Of a stretch of 64,000 nucleotides of DNA, positions 26,761 to 35,252 are shown one piece after another. The notes beneath the pieces were generated by a model. The model worked only from the letters and a program-made list of their open reading frames with translations, searched no databases and was not told where the DNA came from. Position 1 is the stretch's first letter. Each line of letters begins with the position of its first letter. This DNA comes from Rhizobium sp. Q54 (GTDB taxonomy: Bacteria; Pseudomonadota; Alphaproteobacteria; UBA2966; CAIVPW01), in assembly GCA_945947575.1 (NCBI GenBank), contig CAMEYM010000003.1:1-64000 (forward strand), in the 5' to 3' direction. The position numbers and the translations under genes are program-made.

Positions 26761-28268
26761 TGGAAGACCTGCTCGGCAACCTCGGCCTCGGGATGTCGGT
26801 CGCGCTGACCGGCTACAACATCCTGTTCTGCTTCCTCGGCGTGCTGCTCGGCACGCTGATCGGCGTGCTACCGGGCGTCGGTCCCGTCGCCACCATCGCC
26901 ATGCTGCTGCCGATCACCGTCGAGTTCTCGCCGGCGACGGCGATGATCATGCTGGCGGGCATCTACTACGGCGCCCAGTACGGCGGCTCTACCACCGCCA
27001 TCCTAATGAACATGCCGGGCGAGCCGTCGTCGTCGGTCACCGCCATCGACGGCTACAAGATGGCGCGCAAGGGCCGCGCCGGGCCGGCGCTTGCCACCGC
27101 GGCGCTCGGCTCGTTCTTCGCCGGCACGGTGGCGACCTTCGTCATCGCCGTGTTCGCGCCGCCGCTCGCGCGCTATGCGCTCAAGTTCGGGCCGCCCGAG
27201 TACTTCTCGCTGATGTTACTAGGCCTGATCTGCGCCGTGGCGCTCGCCCACGGCTCGGTCATCAAGGCGCTCGGCATGGTGATCCTCGGCCTGTTGTTCG
27301 GCCTGATCGGTGCCGACCTGTTCAGCGGAATGAACCGCTTCACCTTCGGCATCCGCGAACTCTCGGACGGACTGAACTTCGCTGCGGTCGCCGTCGGCAT
27401 CTTCGGCATCGCCGAAATCCTGCGCAATCTCGAGAACGAGCGCGAGCGCGACGCGGTGATCACCAAGGTCACCGGCCTGATGCCGACCAAGGACGACCTG
27501 AAGCGCATCGTCTGGCCGATCCTGCGCGGCACCGGATTGGGCTCGCTGCTCGGCGTGCTGCCGGGCGGAGGATCGATCCTCGCGGCGTTCGCGGCATACA
27601 CCGTCGAAAAGCGCATCTCCAAGACGCCGGAGGAGTTCGGGCAGGGCGCCATCGAGGGGGTCGCTGGCCCGGAGTCCGCGAACAACGCCGGCGCGCAGAC
27701 GTCGTTCATCCCGCTGCTGACGCTGGGCGTGCCCGCCAATCCCGTGATGGCGGTGATGATGGGCGCCATGATCCTGCAAGGCATCATCCCCGGACCGGCC
27801 GTGATCACCCGCAACCCCGACCTGTTCTGGGGCGTCATTGCCTCGATGTGGATCGGCAACGCCATGCTGGTGATCCTCAACCTGCCGCTCATCGGGCTGT
27901 GGGTGCGGCTGCTGACGATCCCGTACTACGTGCTGTTCCCCGCCATCATCGCCTTCGCGGCAATCGGCTCATACTCGATCGCCTCCAACGAGTACGATCT
28001 CTACGCTCTCGCCCTGTTCGGCGCGCTTGGCTACGTACTGGTGCGCTTGGGCTGCGAGCCCGCGCCGTTCCTGCTTGGCTTCGTGCTCGGCCCGCAGATG
28101 GAGGAGCACCTGCGCCGCGCGCTCATCATCAGCCGCGGCGACTGGTCGGTGTTCATGACACGGCCATTGAGCGCCACGCTGGTCGCCGCCGCGGCCGTGG
28201 TACTGTTGATCGTGTTCGTGCCGCAGGTCGCCAAGAAGCGTCGGGCGGTCTTCCAGGAGGAGACGTGA
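26760..28268 (+). CDS. tctA: tripartite tricarboxylate transporter large membrane subunit TctA
   Basis: 502 residues from ATG 26760 (TGATG overlap with tctB). About 11-12 helices with TctA signatures: GVLLGTLIGVLPGVGPVATIAMLLP split as GTLIGVLPGVGPVATIAMLL (about 33-52), YYGAQYGGSTTAILMNMPGE, and the second-half repeat GVLPGGGSILAAFAAY with GPESANNAGAQTSFIPLL. It is the main transport subunit, driven by an ion gradient. The stop overlaps the next gene by 1 nt. Confidence 0.93.
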   Translation: MEDLLGNLGLGMSVALTGYNILFCFLGVLLGTLIGVLPGVGPVATIAMLLPITVEFSPATAMIMLAGIYYGAQYGGSTTAILMNMPGEPSSSVTAIDGYKMARKGRAGPALATAALGSFFAGTVATFVIAVFAPPLARYALKFGPPEYFSLMLLGLICAVALAHGSVIKALGMVILGLLFGLIGADLFSGMNRFTFGIRELSDGLNFAAVAVGIFGIAEILRNLENERERDAVITKVTGLMPTKDDLKRIVWPILRGTGLGSLLGVLPGGGSILAAFAAYTVEKRISKTPEEFGQGAIEGVAGPESANNAGAQTSFIPLLTLGVPANPVMAVMMGAMILQGIIPGPAVITRNPDLFWGVIASMWIGNAMLVILNLPLIGLWVRLLTIPYYVLFPAIIAFAAIGSYSIASNEYDLYALALFGALGYVLVRLGCEPAPFLLGFVLGPQMEEHLRRALIISRGDWSVFMTRPLSATLVAAAAVVLLIVFVPQVAKKRRAVFQEET

Positions 28269-28693
28269 TGCGCGCGGCCCTCGCCTTGCTGCTGGTGGTG
28301 GCGTTCGGCGCGCCGGCGTTCGGCGGCCACGGCGATACCGAGGTGCCGCCCTCGACGCGGCGCTTTGCCGGCAAGGTCTTGGCGCTCGGCGCGCCCGACG
28401 CCAAGGGAGACCTCTACACGTTCCAGGTATCCGTGCAGGAAGAGGCCGTGCTGCCGCTCATCGCCCTGCGCAAAGCGGACGCCATCGCCAAGTCCGAGTT
28501 CGTCGTGGCCGAGGTGAAGAGCTGGCGCGTCACGTTCGTGAGCGGTGAACTGCTCGGCGCCGCCTACCACGTCGCCGACAACACGCCGAACACGGTGACC
28601 GTGGTCGACCTCTATCGTCATGGCCCGCTCAATGGGCTCAAGGCCGGCGACTTGTTCTTCGTCGAAGAAGTCTATTTCCAGCGGCGCGATTGA
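28268..28693 (+). CDS. hypothetical secreted protein coupled to tctA
   Basis: 141 residues with a clear export signal (MRAALALLLVVAFGAPAFGG). The mature domain is small, with beta-strand character (LYTFQVSVQEE, FVVAEVKSWRVTFVSGE, VTVVDLYRHGPLNGLKAGDLFFVEEVYF). No family recognised. It starts within the tctA stop (TGATG), so it is translationally coupled; a periplasmic accessory role in the transport system is a reasonable guess. Confidence 0.7.
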   Translation: MRAALALLLVVAFGAPAFGGHGDTEVPPSTRRFAGKVLALGAPDAKGDLYTFQVSVQEEAVLPLIALRKADAIAKSEFVVAEVKSWRVTFVSGELLGAAYHVADNTPNTVTVVDLYRHGPLNGLKAGDLFFVEEVYFQRRD

Positions 28694-28695
28694 CC

Positions 28696-29169
28696 ATGCG
28701 GCGTCTCGTCCTCGCCGCGCTCCTTGCGGTCACGCTGGCTCAGCCGGCGCGCGCCCAGGACGCCCGCACGCCGACCGACGCCGTCGATGCCTTCCACCGC
28801 GCGCTGACGCTGGCCAACACCGCCGGGGCGTTGTCCCTGCTCGCCCGCGACCTGATCGTGTTCGAGTTCGGCGTGACCGACCCGACGCTGGAGCAGTACG
28901 CCTTCGCCCATATGCCGTTCGACATGAACATCGCCGCTGCGACCCAGTGGAAGGTCGAGACGCGGCGCCAGGGCGGCGGCGGCGACGACTGGTGGGTAGT
29001 GACGACCTATCGCGTCACCGGCACCGACAAGCAGGGTCAGCCGATCGACAACACGACTCTGGAGACGGTACTGCTGCGGCGCACCGCCGGCGCGTTCCGC
29101 ATCGTCCACATCCACTGGTCGACCAACGATCCGAAGTTCAACGCCCAGGTGCCGGGCGCCCAGAAGTAA
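28696..29169 (+). CDS. secreted SnoaL/NTF2-like domain protein
   Basis: 157 residues from ATG 28696. Signal MRRLVLAALLAVTLAQPARAQ, then a compact cone-fold domain: helix DAVDAFHRALTLANTAGALSLLARDLIVFE, a GVTD segment, and closing strands WVVTTYRV, LETVLLRRTAGAFRIVHIHWS. This pattern is typical of DUF4440/SnoaL-like proteins, many of which lack known activity. It begins 2 bases after the previous gene and appears to be the last of the tct operon. Confidence 0.75.
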   Translation: MRRLVLAALLAVTLAQPARAQDARTPTDAVDAFHRALTLANTAGALSLLARDLIVFEFGVTDPTLEQYAFAHMPFDMNIAAATQWKVETRRQGGGGDDWWVVTTYRVTGTDKQGQPIDNTTLETVLLRRTAGAFRIVHIHWSTNDPKFNAQVPGAQK

Positions 29170-29171
29170 CG

Positions 29172-29396
29172 CTAGCGTCCACGCACCCGCTTGATGGTCT
29201 TGATGCGGGCGCGCGGCGGGCCACCGGCGGCGACGACCTTGCGGTCCTGTTCCTCGAGCACGGCGCGGGCGCCCTCCTCGCCGTCCGGGCCCTCCAAGGC
29301 CGCGCCGGGGACTTTCCGATTCGACGAAAGGGTGCCGTCTTCATAGACGACGTCGAACAGTGCGGTCTCGGTATTCTTGCCGCCGCGATTGCGCAT
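29172..29396 (-). CDS. small hypothetical protein
   Basis: 74 residues: MRNRGGKNTETALFDVVYED at the start, then a polar basic stretch ending KTIKRVRGR. An AGGA ribosome site is 8-9 bases upstream. No family recognised. It is convergent with the tct operon and reads like a small conserved soluble protein; existence is likely, function unknown. Confidence 0.6.
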   Translation of the reverse strand: MRNRGGKNTETALFDVVYEDGTLSSNRKVPGAALEGPDGEEGARAVLEEQDRKVVAAGGPPRARIKTIKRVRGR

Positions 29397-29453
29397 GGGG
29401 CACGTCCTAGCGTCCGCCGCATCCAGTGGGAAGCTAATTCTCGATTCTGCGCC

Positions 29454-30935
29454 CTATCCGACCACCGGCTGCGCCAGGATCCACAGGCTTGACATGGTGT
29501 ACCCAACCATCAGCACGACCATCGGTATTTGACTCAGCATAGCCGCGCCCCTCGTGGCGAACTCGCGCAGGGCGACGACGTGGGCGAGGTACACGGCAAT
29601 GACGTGGCCGATGACGATAATGGTCGTGGCGCCGTACCAGAACACGTAGGGACTAACGAGGGCGATGTTGATCTCGTAGCCGCGCGTGCCGAGCAGGTTC
29701 CAGCCCCAGCCGAACGGATCGGAGACCAGCGGGACAATGAACTGTCCCGCCGTCAGCAGCAGCGAGAAGTAGTGCGACAGGTGGTAGGCGACGGCGATCG
29801 GCACCAGGCTGAGCACGAATGTGCAGGCAAGGTACGCGACTGGGCGGTCGCTCCCGGTCAGCCGCGCCATCGCCCAAGCGGTGAGCCAGTAGGCGGCGAG
29901 GAACAGGACCGGGAACAGCGCCAGCGCCGCGGTCATGATGATCTGCAGGTCGCTGACGCCGAAGGCCGACAGGCGGAACAGCAGGTTGGCGACGTCGCGC
30001 GAGCTATAGAGAGCATTGGTGATGGCCTGGAACAGCGGCGTCTCGAGGAAGCCGTCGAACGTCACTGTCGCCAGCATGAGCAGCACGAACGACAGGAACG
30101 ACACCCGCAGGTCAGTATCGCGGGCGAGGCCGGCGCCGTAGGGACGCGCATAGAGATACAGGCGACCGCGCGCGTCACGCTCGGCCACCAGGGGCGCGAA
30201 ACGCGCGAGCACGCCGAACGCAACGCTGAAGGCCTCGCCGTTGTGCAGCCATCGCTCGCGACCGAACAGCATCATGGCGAACCAGGTGAAGGCGGCGTAG
30301 GCGGCGACCGCGGCGGCCAGGTTGCGAGGCACGTCGTTGGCGCTCCAGATCAACTCGGCCCAGGCAAAGCCCAAGAACACCAGGACCGCCGGCCAGGCGC
30401 CGAGGCGCTGGGGGTAGGGCAGTAAGGGGCGCACCTCGCCCGTGGGCGACAGGGCGCGCTCGAGCCAACCGAATGCGGTGGCGAACGGATTGACCAGTGC
30501 CCACAGGTCGCCGAGCAGGGCGCAAGCGAAGGCAAAGCCGACCCACCAGATAACCCATACGAAGGTTGGGATGATGTTCTGGTACGGATCCTGGTCGCCG
30601 AGGAACCCGGCCGCGACGATCAGCGCGAACGCCGCAAAGCCAAGCGCGCGGATCGTTGCGATCGCGGCCGGACGGCACAACCACGCCACCGGCGCGAAGC
30701 GAGCGAGATCGACGCGTGCGTACGCGGCGTCCACGCGCCGTTCGCGCACGAGCACTGCCATCACCACGAACGTCAGCACGATCGTCAACCCCGCGCCGGC
30801 CACCCATAGCCAGAGCGGCAACGGCAGGACGAAGCGCTGGCCAAAGCCGTGCGCAGACGCCGGCGCGACGGATAGACCCAGACTGGCGGCAACGGTGGCG
30901 AGGCCGCACACGGCCCGCCGCAGCAGCTGCCGCAC
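29454..30935 (-). CDS. multi-pass membrane protein, fenitrothion-hydrolase-like annotation family
   Basis: About 493 residues from GTG 30935 (the frame is open to 31076 but the extra part is Arg-rich and unlike protein). A signal-like start ends PASAHGFGQ; HGFGQRFVLPLPLWLWVAG resembles a family that I recall being labelled fenitrothion hydrolase on thin evidence. About 11-12 helices follow, with IIPTFVWVIWWVGFAFACALLGDLWALVNPF as a conserved-looking core (two adjoining helices). I would treat it as an uncharacterised membrane protein; hydrolase activity is not supported by visible catalytic motifs. Confidence 0.7.
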   Translation of the reverse strand: MRQLLRRAVCGLATVAASLGLSVAPASAHGFGQRFVLPLPLWLWVAGAGLTIVLTFVVMAVLVRERRVDAAYARVDLARFAPVAWLCRPAAIATIRALGFAAFALIVAAGFLGDQDPYQNIIPTFVWVIWWVGFAFACALLGDLWALVNPFATAFGWLERALSPTGEVRPLLPYPQRLGAWPAVLVFLGFAWAELIWSANDVPRNLAAAVAAYAAFTWFAMMLFGRERWLHNGEAFSVAFGVLARFAPLVAERDARGRLYLYARPYGAGLARDTDLRVSFLSFVLLMLATVTFDGFLETPLFQAITNALYSSRDVANLLFRLSAFGVSDLQIIMTAALALFPVLFLAAYWLTAWAMARLTGSDRPVAYLACTFVLSLVPIAVAYHLSHYFSLLLTAGQFIVPLVSDPFGWGWNLLGTRGYEINIALVSPYVFWYGATTIIVIGHVIAVYLAHVVALREFATRGAAMLSQIPMVVLMVGYTMSSLWILAQPVVG

Positions 30936-31081
30936 GCTAGGCCGGATCGGCAGGAGTGGATGCGCAGGTACGCGCCATGCGCGCCAGTCTACACCGCTCC
31001 GCTGCTCAACGGACGTATGCCCGGCCGCGCGCCGGCGCCCAACCGTGGCCCGGCAACTTCGGCTGCGGTCTACCAAAACAT

Positions 31082-31107
31082 GCAGGGCGCCCCGAGGGGC
31101 GCCCTGC
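31082..31107 (-). terminator. intrinsic terminator, twin of the one at 37247
   Basis: Perfect 12-bp stem GCAGGGCGCCCC / GGGGCGCCCTGC with a 2-base centre, followed on the minus strand by ATGTTTTGG. It ends the 31128-33065 gene. The stem is identical in sequence to the terminator at 37247-37271. Confidence 0.8.
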
Positions 31108-31127
31108 TGACTACGATCCCGGTTCGG

Positions 31128-33065
31128 CTACTTGTGCAGCACGTCGTTGCCGCCGACGACCACGTCGGTGGGGATCTCGTGCGCCCACGGGCCGGTGTAG
31201 CGGGCCACGTGAAGGCCCGTGTCGTTATCCACCCAGTACACCAGGCCCTTGTCGAAGACCGGGTACGAGCGCGCCACGCCGGCCGGAGCCGGAACGGCAT
31301 GACCGACCTCACGCGGGTTGTAGATGTTCGAGATGTCGATGGCGCGAATGCCGTGGCCGTACCACGACATCACGATCAGGTTCTTGAACACCGTCGGGTT
31401 GTGCGCCTGCCAGTTGAGGTTTCGGCGCGGATCGCCGTTGGCCTCGACGGTCGGCGTCTTGACGCACTCAGCCAACTCGTTCTGGACAACGCCGAACGTG
31501 CTGACCACGGTCGGGAAGGCCTCCGCCTCGACGCTGACGATGTAGTTCATCGAGGTCGGGCAGCCGCCGCGCTCGGTCGACAGCACGACGTAAGCAGGCC
31601 GGGCGCCGTCCGTGTTGTTCTTGTCGAGCGACGGACGGTTCGGCACCGGGATGGCCGAGTGCATGCCGGTCGAATTCAACGAGCCCGGGAACGGATCGAA
31701 GCGCGAGCGATCCTGCATGCGCAACCAGGCGACGACATTGCCGGCCGCGGCCATGGCCTTCACCCCCGGGTCATCGTTGACGACCATGTGCATGCAGTCG
31801 TTGGCGACCTTGGGCAGCTGGCCCGGATCAACCTCGGCGCCGATCACGCCGCCACGGAAGATGTTGGTCGATTCGAAGTTGCATGGCGCCGTCATGGCAG
31901 CGAGTGCCGCGTCGGTGTTGGCGGGGATCGCCTCGGTGTTCATGACGTAGAAGCCGGCGAGGCCGTGCGCGACATAGATGCGCTTGCCGTCAGCAGACCA
32001 CGTCACCTGGTGCGAGACGTTGTTCTGCTGGGTGGGATTGGCGATGGGCTGACCGTTGTAGTTGATGACGCCGGTGTAGTCGGGGAAGCGCCCGTCGCGG
32101 AACAGTCCGGTGGCGTCCGGCCGCTCGCCGCGCGTGGGTCCGCCCACGTCCTGCAGGGTGAATTGGGCGAGGGTTGTGGGCTGCGGCAACAGCTCGCCGG
32201 TGCGTTCGTCGGTGACGGCGTGGATGCGCAAGTCGGAGGTGATCTTGCCTGGCCGATTCGGATCGGGCCGGCCGGCGCCGCCCGACGCCGCGGTGGCGAC
32301 GAGCGTGCGGTAAGGATTCTTCGGATCGATCCACATGCCCATTTCGTGGAGGTCGCCGCCGTGCTCGAGGCCCTTCGCAGACTTCACCACTGAGCAGTCG
32401 GCCGGGTTGAGCTCGTAGGTCCACAGGCCGCCGTCATCGGTCGAGATGTCGCGCATGACGATGATCGTCTCTTGGCCGTTGGCCTTGGTAAACAAGCGTG
32501 CAGACATGATCGAGTCGTCGGCGCCCTTCATAGGCACCGGGATCTCGCCGACTTTGCGCGGCGCCGTCGTCGCGGGATTGTCGGCGATGCGCATGATCTC
32601 CATCGGCCGCTCGCCGCCGCCGCCGTTGGCGTGGCCGGCGACCAGGCACTTGCCGGCGATGGTCAGCGCGCGCCCGTCGCCCTCGCCGTCGAGATCACCG
32701 CCGGCCCATCGGCCATTGGTGGGGTTGAGCGTGGATGGGTTGTACGGCACCCAGTGGATATGCTCGAAGTTGCGCATCAGGCCGAGCTGCTGCTCGAGGA
32801 GCTTCGCGCCGGCGCGCACCTGCGCCTCGGTCGCCATGGGATTGAGGTTGCCCTTTTCGTCGATGCGGCGGGTCGGGATGAGCAGCGGCAGCACGTTGAA
32901 CGGCGCCGGTTGGCAGCCGACCGGGTCGCCCTTTTGGGTGACGCAGTCCGCGCCCGCCTGCTGTGCGACGGCGGCATCGTTCAGCACGAGTGCGGTGGGC
33001 AACAGAAACGCTGCGGCAGTGCCGAGCAGCCCCCACTTGACGAAGGTACGCGCCATGTTAGGCAT
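31128..33065 (-). CDS. large exported protein, probable beta-propeller (LVIVD-like)
   Basis: 645 residues with an export signal (FVKWGLLGTAAAFLLPTALV, cleavage near AVAQQ). The body is rich in short beta strands with propeller-type phrases: TWSADGKRIYVAHGLAGFYV, LIVMSWYGHGIRAIDISNIYNP, LVYWVDNDTGLHVARYTGP. These resemble LVIVD repeat proteins. About nine Cys in the mature part could form disulphides. No enzyme motif seen. A GGGAGGGA ribosome site supports ATG 33065. It is monocistronic with its own terminator. Confidence 0.75.
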   Translation of the reverse strand: MPNMARTFVKWGLLGTAAAFLLPTALVLNDAAVAQQAGADCVTQKGDPVGCQPAPFNVLPLLIPTRRIDEKGNLNPMATEAQVRAGAKLLEQQLGLMRNFEHIHWVPYNPSTLNPTNGRWAGGDLDGEGDGRALTIAGKCLVAGHANGGGGERPMEIMRIADNPATTAPRKVGEIPVPMKGADDSIMSARLFTKANGQETIIVMRDISTDDGGLWTYELNPADCSVVKSAKGLEHGGDLHEMGMWIDPKNPYRTLVATAASGGAGRPDPNRPGKITSDLRIHAVTDERTGELLPQPTTLAQFTLQDVGGPTRGERPDATGLFRDGRFPDYTGVINYNGQPIANPTQQNNVSHQVTWSADGKRIYVAHGLAGFYVMNTEAIPANTDAALAAMTAPCNFESTNIFRGGVIGAEVDPGQLPKVANDCMHMVVNDDPGVKAMAAAGNVVAWLRMQDRSRFDPFPGSLNSTGMHSAIPVPNRPSLDKNNTDGARPAYVVLSTERGGCPTSMNYIVSVEAEAFPTVVSTFGVVQNELAECVKTPTVEANGDPRRNLNWQAHNPTVFKNLIVMSWYGHGIRAIDISNIYNPREVGHAVPAPAGVARSYPVFDKGLVYWVDNDTGLHVARYTGPWAHEIPTDVVVGGNDVLHK

Positions 33066-33208
33066 GAAACTTCCCTCCCAGGATCATCGACCGTTCGCCG
33101 ATCGACGTCGAAATAGTGGACCGCGGTCCGGGGAGCGTCAACGCGATGGCGCGCGGCCGGCGCGGCGGCGCCCGGCGAATTACAGATTATCAGGTGTAGG
33201 ACCTAGGA

Positions 33209-33257
33209 AGGAGTCTTCCGGCTGGCCGGAGGCGCCGCACTATGGAGGGAATCACAG
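33209..33257. repeat. copy of the tRNA-Phe flanking sequence
   Basis: These ~49 bases (AGGAGTCTTCCGG... to GAGGGAATCAC...) match 43643-43692, the DNA just outside the 5' end of tRNA-Phe, with about six differences and one gap. The tRNA itself is not copied. It is continuous with the YkgJ-family fragment that follows. Confidence 0.8.
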
Positions 33258-33380
33258 GGCCCCAGCGGCGCCTCAATGACGAACTGCTCGCCGGGATCCA
33301 TCAAGCCCAGATCGACTTCGCGGTCGTGCAGCACACCGCAATCGTGCGCGCGCCGATGCGCACCATGACAGGACGCTGCG
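33257..33380 (-). pseudogene. frameshifted fragment of a YkgJ-type cysteine-cluster gene
   Basis: Read on the minus strand this encodes VRIGARTIAV, then after a 2-base insertion VLHDREVDLGLMDPGEQ and FVIEAPLGP. That is the C-terminal region of the paralogue at 44274-44822 (VRIGARTIVVLPDREVDLGL, MDPGDKVIVEAQPGPFG). The N-terminal CxxCxxCC half is missing and the frame is broken, so this is a dead remnant. The rest of the 603-base gap (33066-33668) shows no gene. Confidence 0.8.
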
Positions 33381-33668
33381 TCGCATAGTCAAAGCCCCCA
33401 CCGGACCCACCTTGTGAACACGCGTGCCGCCGGCCACGCACCTAGGCTCGGCGGATACTGCAGCATCGGCCGCAGAGAGAGCGCACGCTCCAACCGCCGC
33501 AGTGCGCCGGAAGAGGATCGACACGCTAGACCGGCACGGAGGTGGGCGGCATCGGCGCCATTCTGCACCGCCGCCCCCGCCTTCCCGAGCCGCAGCTATC
33601 CCGAGAGGGGAATCCCGGGCGGCGCCCAATCGGGCCATGCTGCCGCGCAGCCCCGCCCGGAGACCACC

Positions 33669-34787
33669 ATGACGCAGACCAACGCCTCGCCCGGCGAGCG
33701 CATCCATTCCGCGGACCTGCTGCGCGCGTTCCTGATGGTGTCGGTGATCTTCATTCATGCGGGCACGCTCACTTCGGCGATCCCCGCACTGGTGGCCGGC
33801 AACATCCTGGCAACGTTGTTCGTCATGATGGGGTTCTTCCTGCTGTCCGGCTTCTTTGCCGCGATGTCGCTGACGAAAGACCGGTCCGCGGATTTCCTGC
33901 GCAAGCGCCTGGTGTCGGTGCTGGTGCCGCTGGCGGTGTTGCTCCCCACCAACGTCGTCGCCCTGTGGGCGATCGACGCCTACGCGCGAGCGCGCGCCGA
34001 GGCGTTCCCGCGGTTGGAGGTCGGCACGTTGGCCAATCCCTGGCACTTGCACTTCTGGTTCCTGTTCGTGCTCGCTGCTTTCATCATCGCGGCGCCCCCG
34101 CTCAACGCCCTCGCCGAATGGGCGGCGCGAACTCTGCAGCGGCGCGCCCTGCCGCCTCTCGTCCTCGGGCTAGCGCTGGCCACCCTGCTGACGCTGCTCA
34201 GCCGCGCGGCACTCAAGGTCCTGGCGGCGGCCACATGGCCGTCCCTGGACGAGACCTGGCTGGTGCTGGCGGTGGCGCTTTATCTGCCGTCGTACACGAT
34301 CGGATTGCTCGCCTGGCACCACCCCGGGCTGCGCGCGGCGTTGATTGCACCGCGCGCCTCGTATGCAACGGTCTGGCTGGCGACGGCAGCCGCCGGGCTC
34401 GTGGTTCTCTTGCTGAGCGGCATCGATGGACCGCCGCGCCGCGTGGTCGAGGCGCTCACCGGCCTCGCCTTGTTCGGGCTGGCGAGCTTCGCCTTCGCGA
34501 GGCTGGCGCGCGAGCACAGCCCGGCAATGGCGTTCGTCATCGACGCCGCCTACACGGTCTACCTCGTGCACTTCTTGTGTGTGTGGCTGTTCCTCGCAGC
34601 GGCTGGCGCATACATCGAATCGTACGCCGTGCTGTATGGGCTGGCGGTGTGCGTCGGGCTAGCCGTACCGCTGGTCATCCACGCGCTGCTCGTGCAGCGC
34701 TCGGAAATCGCGGCGTTCCTCCTCAACGGGAGGCGCCGCAAGCGCCGTACCGCGCCGGCCGCGGCGCGGCCGGAATTCGTGCGCTAG
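33669..34787 (+). CDS. acyltransferase 3 family membrane protein (OpgC-like), copy 1
   Basis: 372 residues, about ten helices. Starts ERIHSADLLRAFLMVSVIFIHAG, the usual R-x-DxxR...H motif of acyltransferase-3 proteins, where the His is catalytic. FFLLSGFFAAMSL and WHLHFWFLFVLAAF fit the MdoC/OpgC branch, which succinylates or acetylates glucans at the membrane. It ends in a basic tail (RRRKRRTAP). A second homologue lies at 35253. Substrate unknown. Confidence 0.85.
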   Translation: MTQTNASPGERIHSADLLRAFLMVSVIFIHAGTLTSAIPALVAGNILATLFVMMGFFLLSGFFAAMSLTKDRSADFLRKRLVSVLVPLAVLLPTNVVALWAIDAYARARAEAFPRLEVGTLANPWHLHFWFLFVLAAFIIAAPPLNALAEWAARTLQRRALPPLVLGLALATLLTLLSRAALKVLAAATWPSLDETWLVLAVALYLPSYTIGLLAWHHPGLRAALIAPRASYATVWLATAAAGLVVLLLSGIDGPPRRVVEALTGLALFGLASFAFARLAREHSPAMAFVIDAAYTVYLVHFLCVWLFLAAAGAYIESYAVLYGLAVCVGLAVPLVIHALLVQRSEIAAFLLNGRRRKRRTAPAAARPEFVR

Positions 34788-34800
34788 CCGAGCAGAACAC

Positions 34801-34820
34801 GGGCCGCGTTGCCGCGGCCC
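34801..34820 (+). terminator. GC hairpin after acyltransferase copy 1
   Basis: GGGCCGCG pairs with CGCGGCCC around a TTGC loop, 13 bases past the stop. No T-tract follows, so termination is uncertain; it sits between convergent genes. Confidence 0.4.
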
Positions 34821-34827
34821 GAGTCGG

Positions 34828-35061
34828 CTAGGAGAGGACCTGCACCGGCCAGTCCGCGGACTTGGGCGGGGTCTGGTCCATCCGCTCGTGGCCGAGGGCG
34901 ACGTGATCGACCTCGGACCGCAGGATCGAGCGGATCGCCTCGACCAGCTTCATGTGCTGATAGCGCGCCCACGAGGGCTCGCTGCTGGCGGTGACGCGTC
35001 CCTCGGCCCAGGACAGGATATCGTGCAACTGACGCTTGGGAATGTTGCGAATGTCTTGCAT
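34828..35061 (-). CDS. small hypothetical protein
   Basis: 77 residues, soluble and helical in character (MQDIRNIPKRQLHDILSWAE, then RYQHMKLVEAIRSILRSEVD). No family recognised and the ribosome site is weak. It lies alone on the minus strand between the two acyltransferase genes. Protein-like composition is the main support. Confidence 0.5.
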   Translation of the reverse strand: MQDIRNIPKRQLHDILSWAEGRVTASSEPSWARYQHMKLVEAIRSILRSEVDHVALGHERMDQTPPKSADWPVQVLS

Positions 35062-35252
35062 CAGCCAAGCTTAGGTCGTTCCACGGCCCCGGTGTAGCTG
35101 TGCGAGCGAGCTACTCCGATCGGAGGAGGTCCTGCTCGTCCGCGACAGGCGCCTACGCCGAAACTGCGCCGCGCGGCGTCCGGGCGTTGGGTCATGCTGG
35201 CAAAGCGTACCAACCAAAAAGACGCCGGTAACGGCGCGGAAGGTTTCCATCC

